Below are positions 40,014-49,349 of a stretch of DNA of 64,000 bases, in pieces; the first letter of the stretch is position 1; each line of letters begins with the position of its first letter. A program made the position numbers and the translations under genes. The notes under the pieces are model-generated. The model saw only the letters and a program-made list of their open reading frames with translations. It was not told where the DNA came from and searched no databases. Source of the DNA: Ferrovibrio sp046297595 (GTDB taxonomy: Bacteria; Pseudomonadota; Alphaproteobacteria; Ferrovibrionales; Ferrovibrionaceae); the NCBI RefSeq assembly GCF_046297595.1, contig NZ_JBKBHT010000003.1:248001-312000 (forward strand), in the 5' to 3' direction.

Positions 40014-41306
40014 ATGACCGGTCTACCCTGGTTCGACTACCGCGACGGCGTTCTGCATGCCGAAGGCGTCAATCTGCATGCCATTGCCGAGGCCGTCGGC
40101 ACGCCGGCCTATGTCTATTCGTCGGATGCGCTGACCCGGCAGTATCGTAGCCTGGCCGATGCCTTCGCCGGCATCGACTGCCTGATCGCCTATGCGATGA
40201 AGGCGAATTCCAATCTCTCCGTGCTGCGCCATTTCGGCAGCCTCGGCGCCGGCGCCGATGTGGTGTCGGGCGGCGAATTGCAGCTGGCCATGAAGGCCGG
40301 CATCCCGCCGGGCAAAATCATCTTCGCCGGCGTGGGCAAGACGCGCGCGGAAATGATGCTGGGCCTGAAGGCCGGCAATACCGGCATCGCGCAGTTCAAC
40401 GTGGAATCGGAAGCCGAACTGCAGGTGCTGTCCGAGGTGGCCAGCAGCCTGGGCGTGAAGGCGCCGGTGGCGATCCGCATCAATCCGGATGTGGATGCCA
40501 AGACGCACAAGAAGATCACCACCGGCAAGGCCGAGAACAAGTTCGGCATTTCCTATCGCCGCGCATCCGAGGTCTATGCCCTGGCCGCCGGCCTGCCCGG
40601 CATCGAGGTGGTGGGCGTGCATGTGCATATCGGTAGCCAGCTCACCGACCTCGCGCCCTATGAAGACACCTTCATCCGCCTGGCCGAGCTGGTCACCGCC
40701 CTGCGCGCGGCAGGCCACAATATCCGCCGCGTCGACCTGGGCGGGGGCTTAGGGATTCGCTACGACGACGAGACCGCACCCGACCCGCAGCTTTATGCCG
40801 CCATGGTGCGCAAGCATATCCTGCCGCTGGGCATCGCCGTGGCGCTGGAGCCCGGCCGCTTCCTGGTCGGCAATGCCGGCCTGCTGCTGACCCGCGTGGA
40901 ATACGTGAAACAGGCCGAGGAGAAGACCTTCCTGATCCTCGATTCCGGCATGAACGACCTGATCCGCCCGGCGATGTACGAGGCGTTTCATCGCATCGTG
41001 CCGGTGAAAGCGCCGGAAAACGGCGCGGAACTGGCGCCGGTGGATATCGTGGGTCCGATCTGCGAGACCGGGGACACCTTCGCCGAAGGCCGCCCGATGC
41101 CCCCCGTTGTCGCGGGGGATTTACTCGCCATCCTCTCGGCCGGTGCGTATAGTTCAGCCATGGCCTCCACCTACAACGCGCGCCCGCTGGCGCCCGAGGT
41201 GCTGGTCCATGGCGACAGGTTTGCCATCGTGCGGCGTCGCCCTAGCATCGATGAGATGACGGCTTTGGAGACGATGCCGGGATGGTTCAGCGAGGCGCAG
41301 GGGTAA
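40014..41306 (+). CDS. lysA: Diaminopimelate decarboxylase
   Basis: 430 residues of fold-type III PLP enzyme. YAMKANSN gives the PLP Lys at residue 63. HVHIGSQ near 204 and the glycine-rich GGGLGIRYDD bind the phosphate, and CETGDTF near 350 supplies the catalytic Cys at the dimer interface. It decarboxylates meso-diaminopimelate to lysine, the last step of lysine synthesis. It lies in an argH-lipoprotein-lysA-DUF4175 run with very small gaps and overlaps the next gene by 25 bp. Confidence 0.96.
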   Translation: MTGLPWFDYRDGVLHAEGVNLHAIAEAVGTPAYVYSSDALTRQYRSLADAFAGIDCLIAYAMKANSNLSVLRHFGSLGAGADVVSGGELQLAMKAGIPPGKIIFAGVGKTRAEMMLGLKAGNTGIAQFNVESEAELQVLSEVASSLGVKAPVAIRINPDVDAKTHKKITTGKAENKFGISYRRASEVYALAAGLPGIEVVGVHVHIGSQLTDLAPYEDTFIRLAELVTALRAAGHNIRRVDLGGGLGIRYDDETAPDPQLYAAMVRKHILPLGIAVALEPGRFLVGNAGLLLTRVEYVKQAEEKTFLILDSGMNDLIRPAMYEAFHRIVPVKAPENGAELAPVDIVGPICETGDTFAEGRPMPPVVAGDLLAILSAGAYSSAMASTYNARPLAPEVLVHGDRFAIVRRRPSIDEMTALETMPGWFSEAQG

Positions 41307-43876
41307 CACCCACCACGGAGACGGACCCGGTCGAGGGCCGGGCTTCCGGCCGCGTTGCCGATTCCCGCGCCTCGGATTCCGCCGCGTTTTCTCCCGTGCT
41401 GGAACGCCGGCTGGCCCTCGCCCGCGCCGCCCTGTTCTGGGAAAGCTTCTGGCCCGCCCTGATGCCGGCCGCCGGCCTGCTGGCCGTCTTTCTGATCCTG
41501 GCCGGCTTCGATGTCTGGCGCTTCACGCCGGTCTGGCTGCACTGGCTGGCCCTGGCCGGTTTCGCCGGCGGCATCCTCGCCGCCCTGTGGCATCGCCTGC
41601 GCGTCTTGCGCTGGCCCGAGCGCGCCGCCGCCATGCGCCGGCTGGAGCGCGTGAACCTGCTGGAACACCGCCCGCTGGAAGCGGCCGCCGACCGGCTGGC
41701 CGCCGAACAGCAGGACCCCATCGCCCAGGCGCTATGGGCCCTGCATCGCCGCCGCGCGCTGGAGAAGCTGGCCGCCGTGCGCGTCGGCACGCCCGAGGCC
41801 GGCTGGTGGCGCCGCGACAGCTGGGGCCTGCGCGTGGCGCTCGCCCTGCTGCTGATCGTGGCCTGGGCCGGGCCGGGCGAGGACCGCGTCCAGCGCATCG
41901 CCGATACGCTCAACCCCGGCAGCGCGCTGCCGCCCGGCGCGGTGCTGATGCTTGATGCCTGGATCACGCCGCCGGCCTATACCGGCAAGGCGCCGCTGTT
42001 CCTGACCCGCGACGGCAAGCCGGTGCAGACGGCGTCCCAGCCGGTGATTGCCGGCAGCGATGCCCCGCCCGCCATCGCCGTGCCGACCGGCAGCCTGCTG
42101 AAACTTCGCCTCGCCGCGCCTCCGGCCGGCTTCAGCCTGCGCTTCGGCACGCAGGAACAGGCGCTGCACGCCATCGACGAACGCAACGGCGAGATCGACC
42201 TGGCGCTGGACCTGACGCAGGGCAACGATCCGAAACTAACCCTGCATCGGCGCGACAAGGTCTATGCCGAATGGCCCCTGCGCATGGTGCCCGACCTGCC
42301 GCCCATCGTGGCCTTCGCCGGCGATCCCAAGGCGGGCAAACGCGCCGACCTGGAGATCGCCTTCGAGGGCGAGGACGATTACGGCATCCAGAGCCTGCGC
42401 ATCGAGATGCGCCGCGACGGCGCCGAGCAGCCGCAGGGTGTGGACTGGCCGGTGCCGCCGGCCGGCGGCGGGCCGGTGAGCGCCAAGGAGACGTTCGACT
42501 TCACCGCCCATCCCTGGGCCGGCCTGCAGGTGAGCATGACCCTGGTGGCGACCGATGCGCTGGGTCAGGTGGGCCGCAGCGAGGCGGTGACGGTGACCCT
42601 GCCGGCGCGGCGCTTCTTTCATCCGGTGGCGAAGGCCATCGTCGAACAGCGCCGCGAACTGGCGCTGAAACCCGGCCAGTGGCAGCGCGTGGTGACGGCC
42701 CTGAACGGCCTGAGCCTGGCGCCGGAACGCTATCGCGACGACGTGACCGCGCATCTGGGCCTGCGCATGTCGGCCTCGCGCCTGCGCATGAACCGCGCGC
42801 CCGACTCCGTTGCCGCCGTGCAGGACCTGCTGTGGCAGACCGCGCTGCATATCGAGGATGGCCGCGCCAGCCAGAACGAGCGCGACTTCCAGGCGCTGAT
42901 GGACCGGCTGCAGGAGGCCATCGACCGCAACGCGGACGATGAGGAAATCCAGAAGCTGATGCAGGAGTTGCGCGAGGCGATGGACCGCATGCTGGAGCAG
43001 ATGCTGCAGGATGCGCTGGAGCGGCTGGCGCGCGGCGAACAGCCGGAGGAACTGGGCGAGGACGAGCAGGGCATGTCGGACGAGGACATGCAGGACATGA
43101 TGGAACAGGCCGAGCAGATGGCCCGCATGGGCGACCGCGACCAGGCCCGCGACATGCTGCAGCAGATGCAGCGCATGCTGGAGGCGATGAAGAACGGCCG
43201 CCTGGCGATTGCGCCCCAGGGCCGACAGGGCCAGCGCGGGCAGCGTGGCCAGGGCGGCCAGGGCCAGATGATGCAGGAATTCGGCGACATGATGCGCCAG
43301 CAGCAGCAGTTGCTGGATCGCAGCTTCCGCCGCAGCCAGCAATACGGCCGCGGCAACCAGCCCGGACAGCCGGGCCAGCGCGGCGGCCAGCAGGGCGGCG
43401 AGAACGAATCCGATGCGCGCCAGCAGGAGGAACTGCGCCGCCGGTTGGGCGAGATGATGAACCGCCTGGGCGAACGCGGCATGCCGATCCCCGACCAGCT
43501 CGGCCGCGCCGACCGCGCCATGCGCGACGCGCGCGAGGCCCTGCGCCGCGGCGAACCGGGCGAGGCGATGCAGGGCCAGACCGATGCGCTGGACCAACTG
43601 CGCCAGGGCCTGAACCAGATGCAGCAGGCCCAGCGCGGCAATCCCGACGGCCAGGCGCCGTCGGCGGATTCGCGGCAGAACCAGCGCAATTCGCGCGATC
43701 CACTGGGCCGCAACACCGTGGGCATCGACGAGAATGCGCGCGGCGACGGCGTGCCCGACCTGCTGCCGGTGGAACGCGCGCGCCGCATCCTGGAAGAACT
43801 GCAGCGCCGCGCCGGCAACCGCGAACGCCCGCCTGGCGAACTGGAATACCTGGAACGCCTGCTGCGGCGGTTCTGA
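41282..43876 (+). CDS. TIGR02302/DUF4175 family membrane protein
   Basis: 864 residues. Two hydrophobic helices at about 57-75 and 82-100 and a third near 180-200 are followed by a large domain (about 210-470) ending in the conserved ARRFFHPVAKAIVEQRRELAL. The C-terminal half is a long, Gln/Arg/Met/Glu-rich helical region (residues about 530-800) with low complexity. This is the layout of the alphaproteobacterial TIGR02302 proteins, whose function is unknown and which follow lysA in many genomes. The start overlaps lysA by 25 bp. An envelope role is inferred from the membrane segments only. Confidence 0.85.
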   Translation: MVQRGAGVTPTTETDPVEGRASGRVADSRASDSAAFSPVLERRLALARAALFWESFWPALMPAAGLLAVFLILAGFDVWRFTPVWLHWLALAGFAGGILAALWHRLRVLRWPERAAAMRRLERVNLLEHRPLEAAADRLAAEQQDPIAQALWALHRRRALEKLAAVRVGTPEAGWWRRDSWGLRVALALLLIVAWAGPGEDRVQRIADTLNPGSALPPGAVLMLDAWITPPAYTGKAPLFLTRDGKPVQTASQPVIAGSDAPPAIAVPTGSLLKLRLAAPPAGFSLRFGTQEQALHAIDERNGEIDLALDLTQGNDPKLTLHRRDKVYAEWPLRMVPDLPPIVAFAGDPKAGKRADLEIAFEGEDDYGIQSLRIEMRRDGAEQPQGVDWPVPPAGGGPVSAKETFDFTAHPWAGLQVSMTLVATDALGQVGRSEAVTVTLPARRFFHPVAKAIVEQRRELALKPGQWQRVVTALNGLSLAPERYRDDVTAHLGLRMSASRLRMNRAPDSVAAVQDLLWQTALHIEDGRASQNERDFQALMDRLQEAIDRNADDEEIQKLMQELREAMDRMLEQMLQDALERLARGEQPEELGEDEQGMSDEDMQDMMEQAEQMARMGDRDQARDMLQQMQRMLEAMKNGRLAIAPQGRQGQRGQRGQGGQGQMMQEFGDMMRQQQQLLDRSFRRSQQYGRGNQPGQPGQRGGQQGGENESDARQQEELRRRLGEMMNRLGERGMPIPDQLGRADRAMRDAREALRRGEPGEAMQGQTDALDQLRQGLNQMQQAQRGNPDGQAPSADSRQNQRNSRDPLGRNTVGIDENARGDGVPDLLPVERARRILEELQRRAGNRERPPGELEYLERLLRRF

Positions 43877-43906
43877 GGTTTCGCCCATTCCCGCATTACA
43901 GAAACC

Positions 43907-44024
43907 GTCATGCCCGGCCTTGTGCCGGGCATCCACGTTTTCGTTAAAACAACTCGTGGATCCTCGGGCCGTGAAGTTTACCGCCGGGCCGACCCTTGGT
44001 CGGACCCGGTGGCCCGAGGATGAC
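43907..44024. repeat. GTCATGCCGG-type palindromic repeat, copy 4 (long form)
   Basis: Starts GTCATGCCCGGCCTTGTGCC and ends GGCCCGAGGATGACG, with inner arms TCCACG and CGTGGATCC, giving a large cruciform. An extra hairpin (GGGCCGACCCTTGGTCGG region) lies inside. It sits between two convergent genes. Confidence 0.75.
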
Positions 44025-44067
44025 GTTTACTTTGGAGGCGCGAGGCTAGCGCGAAAAGGAACGACGC

Positions 44068-44442
44068 CTAATCCGCGTCGACGCCGGTTTCCAGCGCGGC
44101 TTCCACCGCCTGGACGAGGTCGACCATGGTGAAGGGCTTGCGCAGGACGGCATGGGCCAGTTCGCCCAGGCCATGGGCGCGGCGGCGCTCCATCTCGATG
44201 CCCGACATCAGCAGCACAATGAGGCGCGGCCAGTCGCGCGCCGCCTTCAGCGTGAGTTCGATGCCATCCATGTTCGGCATCGCGATGTCGGAGAGCAGCA
44301 GGTCGAAACTGTCGCGGCTGAGCTTGACCAGAGCCTCGGCGCCATCGGCCGCCGCCACGACGGCATGGCCGCGCGCCTCCAGCGAACGCCGGATGAATTC
44401 GCGCACTGCCACATCGTCTTCGGCGACCAAAATCCGCGCCAT
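44068..44442 (-). CDS. Single-domain response regulator, CpdR-like
   Basis: 124 residues, only a receiver domain. Acidic residues 9-10, phospho-acceptor Asp52 in LLLSDIAMPNMDG and Lys102 in LRKPF are all present. The start MARILVAEDD at 44442 is preceded by GAGGGA; the open extension to 44535 lacks family similarity. It closely resembles CpdR, which in Caulobacter controls ClpXP-dependent proteolysis and cell-cycle progression. The nearby ftsE/ftsX genes fit a division context, but no cognate kinase is adjacent. Confidence 0.82.
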   Translation of the reverse strand: MARILVAEDDVAVREFIRRSLEARGHAVVAAADGAEALVKLSRDSFDLLLSDIAMPNMDGIELTLKAARDWPRLIVLLMSGIEMERRRAHGLGELAHAVLRKPFTMVDLVQAVEAALETGVDAD

Positions 44443-44682
44443 GGTCCCTCGCCGTGGCTGCCCGTTGCACCGGCGGTTTCTCGCCCGGGGCAGCCCCCTG
44501 TTCTGGAACAGCTTGGTCTGGTCCGGCGGCATCATGCCGGCGGCCAGTCATTAACCCTAACACCGATTCGCGGGCGACGGAAACGGGCATTTTAGCGGCG
44601 CAAACACAACCGCAGGATTCGAAAAAACTTCAGGAAAACCTGCGATCTGCACGACAGCCGGTTCGGCCGTCTACTGATCTGC
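44443..44682. other. Gap upstream of the CpdR-like gene
   Basis: 240 bp with no convincing gene on either strand. It must contain the promoter of the response regulator and the 3' end of the zinc-ribbon transcript. I see no clear terminator or operator. Confidence 0.5.
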
Positions 44683-45642
44683 TTACTGGGCCGGCTGGCT
44701 GGCGAAGGCGACTTCGAGGTCGGTGACCTCGTCGCGCGGGGCGGGCAGCTTGACGTCGAAGCTGAGCTTCTCGTCGGCGGCGATGCTGCCCTGTTCGAGC
44801 TGCAGCGTGTAGCTGGCCAGCTCCTGGCCACCGGCGCCGCGCATGGCGACGCGCAAAGCAGGCAGCGGCCGCTCAACCCCGCCGACATTGACCACTTCGC
44901 CCGAAACGGCGATGCGGGTCTGGCCGCCATCGAGAATGGTGGCGGATTTCAGGTTGTGCAGTTCCAGCCCGAGCCATTCCGCGGTCTCGACCGGCAGACC
45001 CACGGCCTCGTAAAGCTTGGCGAGCGGCGGGTAGAAAGCGATCAGTTCGGCGCGTTTGGTATAGCCGCCATAACCGGCGCCGCCGAGCAAGGCCAGCAGC
45101 AGCAGCCAGCCGAGCCAGGCCCAGGAGCGCTGCTTGCGCGGCTTCGACGGCGGGCGCTGCATCCCGGCTTCGGCCAGGCGGGCGCGGCGGCGGTTCAGAA
45201 CCTCGTCCGGGTCCTCGTCCAGCACCTCGCCCGACGTGGGTTCGTCCAGCGGCGGATGCAGCGGGGGGCGGTCGCGCAGCACCAGGTCGTCGTCCTCGTC
45301 ATCGTCGAAGCCGGCGATGCGGGGCGGCGGCGGCTCCAGATCGGGCACCGGCGGCAGGGGCGGCGGTTCGGGCGGGGCTACCCGCTCCGGCGGGGGCGGC
45401 GCGCCGCCGGGCGGCGGGGGCGGCACCCAGTCGTCGTCATGGGCCGGGGGCTCGGCTTTGGCCGGGGCCGCAGCCTTGGCGGCCGGCGGCGGCGGAACCG
45501 GGATTTCGGGCTCGGGTTCGGGCAGCGGGTCCTGGCTCCAGGTCTCGCGGCAGCGTGAACAGCGCACTTTGCGGGGTGCCGGACCAAAGACCGAGGGGTC
45601 GACGTGAAACCGCGTGGCGCAGCTTGGGCAGGTGAGGATCAT
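44683..45642 (-). CDS. MJ0042-type zinc-ribbon membrane protein (DUF3426)
   Basis: 319 residues. Cys5-x2-Cys8 and Cys28-x2-Cys31 form the MJ0042 zinc ribbon. A long Pro/Glu/Asp-rich linker (about 35-160) follows, then one transmembrane helix (about 170-190, LLLLALLGGAGYGGY) and a C-terminal beta domain of the DUF3426 type with VNVGGVERPLPALRV and LELEQGSI-like strands. These proteins sit next to ftsE in many alphaproteobacteria; function is unknown. It is divergent from ftsE with 130 bp between starts. Confidence 0.82.
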   Translation of the reverse strand: MILTCPSCATRFHVDPSVFGPAPRKVRCSRCRETWSQDPLPEPEPEIPVPPPPAAKAAAPAKAEPPAHDDDWVPPPPPGGAPPPPERVAPPEPPPLPPVPDLEPPPPRIAGFDDDEDDDLVLRDRPPLHPPLDEPTSGEVLDEDPDEVLNRRRARLAEAGMQRPPSKPRKQRSWAWLGWLLLLALLGGAGYGGYTKRAELIAFYPPLAKLYEAVGLPVETAEWLGLELHNLKSATILDGGQTRIAVSGEVVNVGGVERPLPALRVAMRGAGGQELASYTLQLEQGSIAADEKLSFDVKLPAPRDEVTDLEVAFASQPAQ

Positions 45643-45772
45643 GCCTGTGAACTGCCTGAAGCCAGCCCCTTTTGCGTTTCCGGATGCTTTCCCTTATAGG
45701 ACGGACGGGGCCGCCGAAGCAAGGCTACTTCCCCGCAAGATATTGGCGCGCAAGGCATTGGGAGATTCGGGC

Positions 45773-46441
45773 TTGGTGCGTTTCCAGAATGTCGGCATGC
45801 GGTACGGACCGGGACCGGAGGTTCTGCGGGATGTCAGCTTCGAGCTGGCGCCGGGCTCCTTCCATTTCCTGGCCGGGCCCAGCGGCGCCGGCAAGACCTC
45901 CCTGCTGAAACTGCTCTACCTGGCCCAGCGGCCCTCGCGCGGCCTGATCACCATGTTCGGCCAGGATGTCTCGACCGCCAGCCGGGCCGCCCTGCCCATG
46001 CTGCGGCGGCGGATCGGGGTGGTGTTCCAGGAATTCCGCCTGCTGGACCATCTGACGGCGCTGGACAACGTGGCCCTGCCTTTGCGTATCGCCGGCGCCG
46101 ACGAGAAGCGCACGCGGGATCATGTGATCGAGCTGCTGACCTGGGTTGGCCTGGGCGACCGGCTGGAGGCGCGACCGGCCACGCTGTCGGGTGGCGAGAA
46201 GCAGCGCGTGGCGATTGCGCGCGCCGTGATCGCGCGGCCCTCCCTGCTGCTGGCCGACGAGCCGACCGGCAACGTGGATGCCGACATGGCGCAGAGGCTG
46301 ATGTACCTGTTCGTGGAGCTGAACAAGCTGGGCACCGCCGTGGTGCTGGCGACGCATGATACGCAGCTTCTGCAGCAGTTCCGCTTTCCCGTGATGCGTC
46401 TGCGCGGCGGGCAACTCCACATCGAACGGAACGCCGCATGA
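45773..46441 (+). CDS. ftsE: Cell-division ATP-binding protein FtsE
   Basis: 222 residues from TTG 45773, exactly the length of E. coli FtsE, with GGGAG 7 bases upstream; GTG 45776 is the alternative. It shows Walker A GPSGAGKTS, Q-loop VFQEFRLL, ABC signature LSGGEKQR and Walker B LLLADEPTG in order. With FtsX it forms an ABC-type complex that activates peptidoglycan hydrolases at the septum. Its stop overlaps the ftsX start (ATGA). Confidence 0.95.
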   Translation: MVRFQNVGMRYGPGPEVLRDVSFELAPGSFHFLAGPSGAGKTSLLKLLYLAQRPSRGLITMFGQDVSTASRAALPMLRRRIGVVFQEFRLLDHLTALDNVALPLRIAGADEKRTRDHVIELLTWVGLGDRLEARPATLSGGEKQRVAIARAVIARPSLLLADEPTGNVDADMAQRLMYLFVELNKLGTAVVLATHDTQLLQQFRFPVMRLRGGQLHIERNAA

Positions 46442-47325
46442 GCAAGAAGCGCCGCACCGTTTCCGATCTTCAGCTGGAAGCCGATTCCGGCACGCGGTTC
46501 CTGCCCTGGGCGCTGGCGGTGATGGTGTTCCTCGCAGCGCTTGCGCTGGCCGGCGCGCTGAGCTTAGGGGGCAGCATCGAGGGCTGGCGGCGTGGCGTGT
46601 CGTCGAAGCTGACGGTGCAGATCGCCGACCGGCCGGGCCAGCCGATGCAGCCGCGCGTCGATGCCGCCATCGGCATCCTGCGCGCCGTGCCGGGCGTGCA
46701 GAGCGCGCAGGCCCTGCCCCGCGCCGCCGTGGAGGCCCTGCTGCAGCCCTGGCTGGGCCGCGACGCGCTGGAGGCCGACCTGCCCCTGCCTGGCCTGATC
46801 GACGTGACGCTGGCCGACAATGCCGCGCTGTCGGTGGACGCCTTGAGCGCGCGCCTGCAAAGCGCCGTACCCGGCGCGCGCATCGACGATCCCAAACCCT
46901 GGCTCGACCGCCTGGTGCAGCTGGGCCGCCTGCTGCAGAGTTTAGGCGGCGGCATCGTGCTGCTGGTGGGCCTGGCACTGGCGGCGATGGTGATCTTCGC
47001 CACGCGGGCGGGCCTCGCAGCGCGGCGCGACACCATCGAGCTGCTGCACCTGATCGGCGCCGAGGACGGCTATATCGCCAAGCAGTTCCAGCGCCATGTG
47101 GCGCGCCAGGCGGTGCAGGGCGGCGTGGCCGGCGTGGTGCTGGCGATCATCATCCTGCTGGCGATCCAGTTCCTGGCCGGCGGCGTGGGCGCGGGCCTGC
47201 TGCCCGGCATGGGCATGGCCTGGTGGCACTGGCTGGCTTTGCTGGTGCTGCCGCTGGCCGCCCTGCTACTGGCGATCTTCACCGCGCGGCTGACCGTGCT
47301 GGGCGCGCTGCGGGCCATGGTGTGA
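46438..47325 (+). CDS. ftsX: Cell-division permease FtsX
   Basis: 295 residues with four predicted helices: about 20-45, 165-190, 220-245 and 260-290. The periplasmic loop after helix 1 is the part that contacts hydrolase activators. The first helix is followed by SIEGWRRGVSSKLTVQI, typical of FtsX. It overlaps ftsE and is followed 7 bp later by a sugar phosphatase. The M23 peptidase at 15.9 kb could be a client, but that is speculation. Confidence 0.93.
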   Translation: MSKKRRTVSDLQLEADSGTRFLPWALAVMVFLAALALAGALSLGGSIEGWRRGVSSKLTVQIADRPGQPMQPRVDAAIGILRAVPGVQSAQALPRAAVEALLQPWLGRDALEADLPLPGLIDVTLADNAALSVDALSARLQSAVPGARIDDPKPWLDRLVQLGRLLQSLGGGIVLLVGLALAAMVIFATRAGLAARRDTIELLHLIGAEDGYIAKQFQRHVARQAVQGGVAGVVLAIIILLAIQFLAGGVGAGLLPGMGMAWWHWLALLVLPLAALLLAIFTARLTVLGALRAMV

Positions 47326-47332
47326 GGGCGGC

Positions 47333-47899
47333 ATGCTGATCCTGCTCGACCGCGACGGTGTGCTGAACCAGGATTACCCCGACGATTACGTGAAGTCGCC
47401 GGCGGAACTGATCCTGCTGCCCGGCGTTGGCGAAGCCATCGCCAAACTGAACGCGCGCGGCTGGCCGGTGGCGCTCTGCACCAACCAGGCCTGCGTGGGC
47501 AAGGGCATCATCGACGAGGCGATGCTGGCCCGCATCCATGACGACCTGCGCGACCGCATCGCCCGCGATGCCGGGGCAAGGATCGATGCGATCTTCTTTG
47601 CGCCCGATCCACCCTGGGCGGTGACCGACCGGCGCAAGCCCGGCCCCGGCATGCTGCGCGAGGCGATGCGGCAGTTCCGCGTAACGCCCGAGCAGACCGT
47701 ATTCATCGGCGATGCCGTCACCGACCTGCAGGCGGCGAAAGCTGCCGGCTGCCGCCGCATCCTGGTGCGCACCGGCAAGGGCAAAAAGACCCAGGCCGCC
47801 GGCTTGCCAGAGGCCGTGCTGCCGGTGACGATTGCCGAATCGCTGCCCGATGCGGTGGCGCGACTGCTGGACGAACAGACCGAAGCAACAAGACCCTGA
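47333..47899 (+). CDS. gmhB: HAD-IIIA histidinol-phosphatase/heptose-bisphosphatase (GmhB type)
   Basis: 188 residues. LLDRDGVLNQD near the start gives the HAD nucleophile Asp and acid/base Asp. CTNQ and KPGPGML follow, and FIGDAVTDLQAA closes motif IV. The family dephosphorylates D-glycero-D-manno-heptose-1,7-bisphosphate for LPS core or a related sugar bisphosphate. Cys and His ligands of the zinc loop typical of GmhB are not obvious (FFAPDPPW takes that place), so the exact substrate is less sure. It is part of the ftsE-ftsX-downstream operon. Confidence 0.8.
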   Translation: MLILLDRDGVLNQDYPDDYVKSPAELILLPGVGEAIAKLNARGWPVALCTNQACVGKGIIDEAMLARIHDDLRDRIARDAGARIDAIFFAPDPPWAVTDRRKPGPGMLREAMRQFRVTPEQTVFIGDAVTDLQAAKAAGCRRILVRTGKGKKTQAAGLPEAVLPVTIAESLPDAVARLLDEQTEATRP

Positions 47900-48624
47900 T
47901 GGCCCGTCGCGATTCCGATACGCCCCTCTCCACCCGCCTGTTCCGCTGGCTGGTCGCGCTCTGCGCCATCGCCCTGCTGTGGCTGGGCGGCGGGCTGGCC
48001 TATCTGGAACGCGTGGAGACCTTCACCCCGCCCGACAGCGAGGTGCATAGCGATGCCATCGTGGTGCTGACCGGCGGCGCGGTGCGCCTGAGCACGGCTT
48101 TGCGCCTGCTGAACGACGGCAAGGCTGAGCGCCTGCTGGTTTCGGGCGTGGCGCCCACCACCACGAAGGCCACGCTGATGCAGGCAGCGATCCCCGCCAT
48201 GCCGGATTCGGCCCAGGCCTCGAACGACTGGAGCGGCATCGACCTGCAGCTGTTGTTCGACTGCTGCGTGGATCTGGGCTTCGAGGCCGAGGATACGGCG
48301 GGCAACGCGGTGGAAGCCGCGAGCTGGGCGCGGGCGCGCGGCTACAAATCCCTGCGCGTGGTGACGGCGAATTACCACATGCCGCGCGCCATGGCGGAAT
48401 TCCGCCGCCGATTAAGCGACATCACCGTGCTGCCGCATCCGGTGCGTTCGGATGCCATGCGGGTGGAGGACTGGTGGCAGCGCCGCACGGCGACCCTGTT
48501 CCTGCTGGGCGAATACACCAAATACGTGGCCGCCCTGCTGCGCGCGCATCTGGACGTGCTGCTGGAGGAGACGGTAGCCGAGAGTACTGCGCGCAAGGCG
48601 CCTGACCAGAAAGCTGTCGAATGA
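47899..48624 (+). CDS. YdcF family (DUF218) membrane protein
   Basis: 241 residues. An N-terminal helix (about 14-32) precedes a DUF218 fold with SDAIVVLTGGAVRLSTAL and VVTANYHMPRAMAEF, the motifs of YdcF/SanA-type proteins. SanA and ElyC members affect envelope integrity and peptidoglycan or undecaprenyl metabolism; the biochemical activity is not settled. The ATG overlaps the previous stop as TGATG and its end overlaps plsC as ATGA. Confidence 0.85.
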   Translation: MARRDSDTPLSTRLFRWLVALCAIALLWLGGGLAYLERVETFTPPDSEVHSDAIVVLTGGAVRLSTALRLLNDGKAERLLVSGVAPTTTKATLMQAAIPAMPDSAQASNDWSGIDLQLLFDCCVDLGFEAEDTAGNAVEAASWARARGYKSLRVVTANYHMPRAMAEFRRRLSDITVLPHPVRSDAMRVEDWWQRRTATLFLLGEYTKYVAALLRAHLDVLLEETVAESTARKAPDQKAVE

Positions 48625-49349
48625 GCTGGCTGCGCGGGCTGGTCTTCCAGATCCTGTTCCTGGCCTGGAGCACGCTGGTGGCGCTCTACAGTCTGGTGCC
48701 GCTGGCGCTGGGCCGGCGCGAGCATATCTTCGCCATCGGCAAATTCTGGTCGGACAGCATCAACCTGCTGCTGCGCCTGATCACGGGCATCACCTATCGC
48801 ATCGAGGGCATGGAGACCGTGCCGCCGGGTGCGGTGCTGATCGCCTCCAAACACCAGTCGCTGTGGGATACCGCCATCGTGCTGGCGCTGTTTCGCGGCC
48901 CCGCCATCGTGATGAAGCAGGAATTGCTGCGCATTCCGATCTATGGCGCGCTCTGCCGCATCCAGGGCATGATCGCGGTTGACCGCGCCGGCGGCGCCAA
49001 GGCGCTTAAATCGATGCTGAAAAGCGCGCGCGACGCCGTGGCCGAGGGCCGCAAGCTGATCATCTTCCCGCAGGGCACGCGCACCCTGCCCGGCCAGAAA
49101 CACGACTACCAGCCCGGCGTGGTCGCGCTCTATCGCGACCTGAAGATTCCCGTGGTGCCGGTGGCGCTCAATTCCGGCTTCTTCTGGCCCAAGCACGGCC
49201 TGAAGCGCCCCTCGGGCACCATCGTGATGCGCTTTTTGCCGGCGATACCAGCGGGACTGGACCGCGAGACATTCATGGCGCGGCTGGAGAGCGAGATCGA
49301 AACCGCGCAGGCGGCGCTGGAAGCGGAGACGCGGGCGGGACTGCGATGA
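48621..49349 (+). CDS. plsC: 1-acyl-sn-glycerol-3-phosphate acyltransferase
   Basis: 242 residues with a hydrophobic N-terminus (about 5-30) and the acyltransferase motifs KHQSLWDT (HX4D catalytic pair near residue 75) and FPQGTRTL near 151, where Gln replaces the usual Glu. It acylates lysophosphatidic acid to phosphatidic acid in the inner membrane. It is translationally coupled to both neighbours by ATGA overlaps. Confidence 0.9.
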   Translation: MSWLRGLVFQILFLAWSTLVALYSLVPLALGRREHIFAIGKFWSDSINLLLRLITGITYRIEGMETVPPGAVLIASKHQSLWDTAIVLALFRGPAIVMKQELLRIPIYGALCRIQGMIAVDRAGGAKALKSMLKSARDAVAEGRKLIIFPQGTRTLPGQKHDYQPGVVALYRDLKIPVVPVALNSGFFWPKHGLKRPSGTIVMRFLPAIPAGLDRETFMARLESEIETAQAALEAETRAGLR

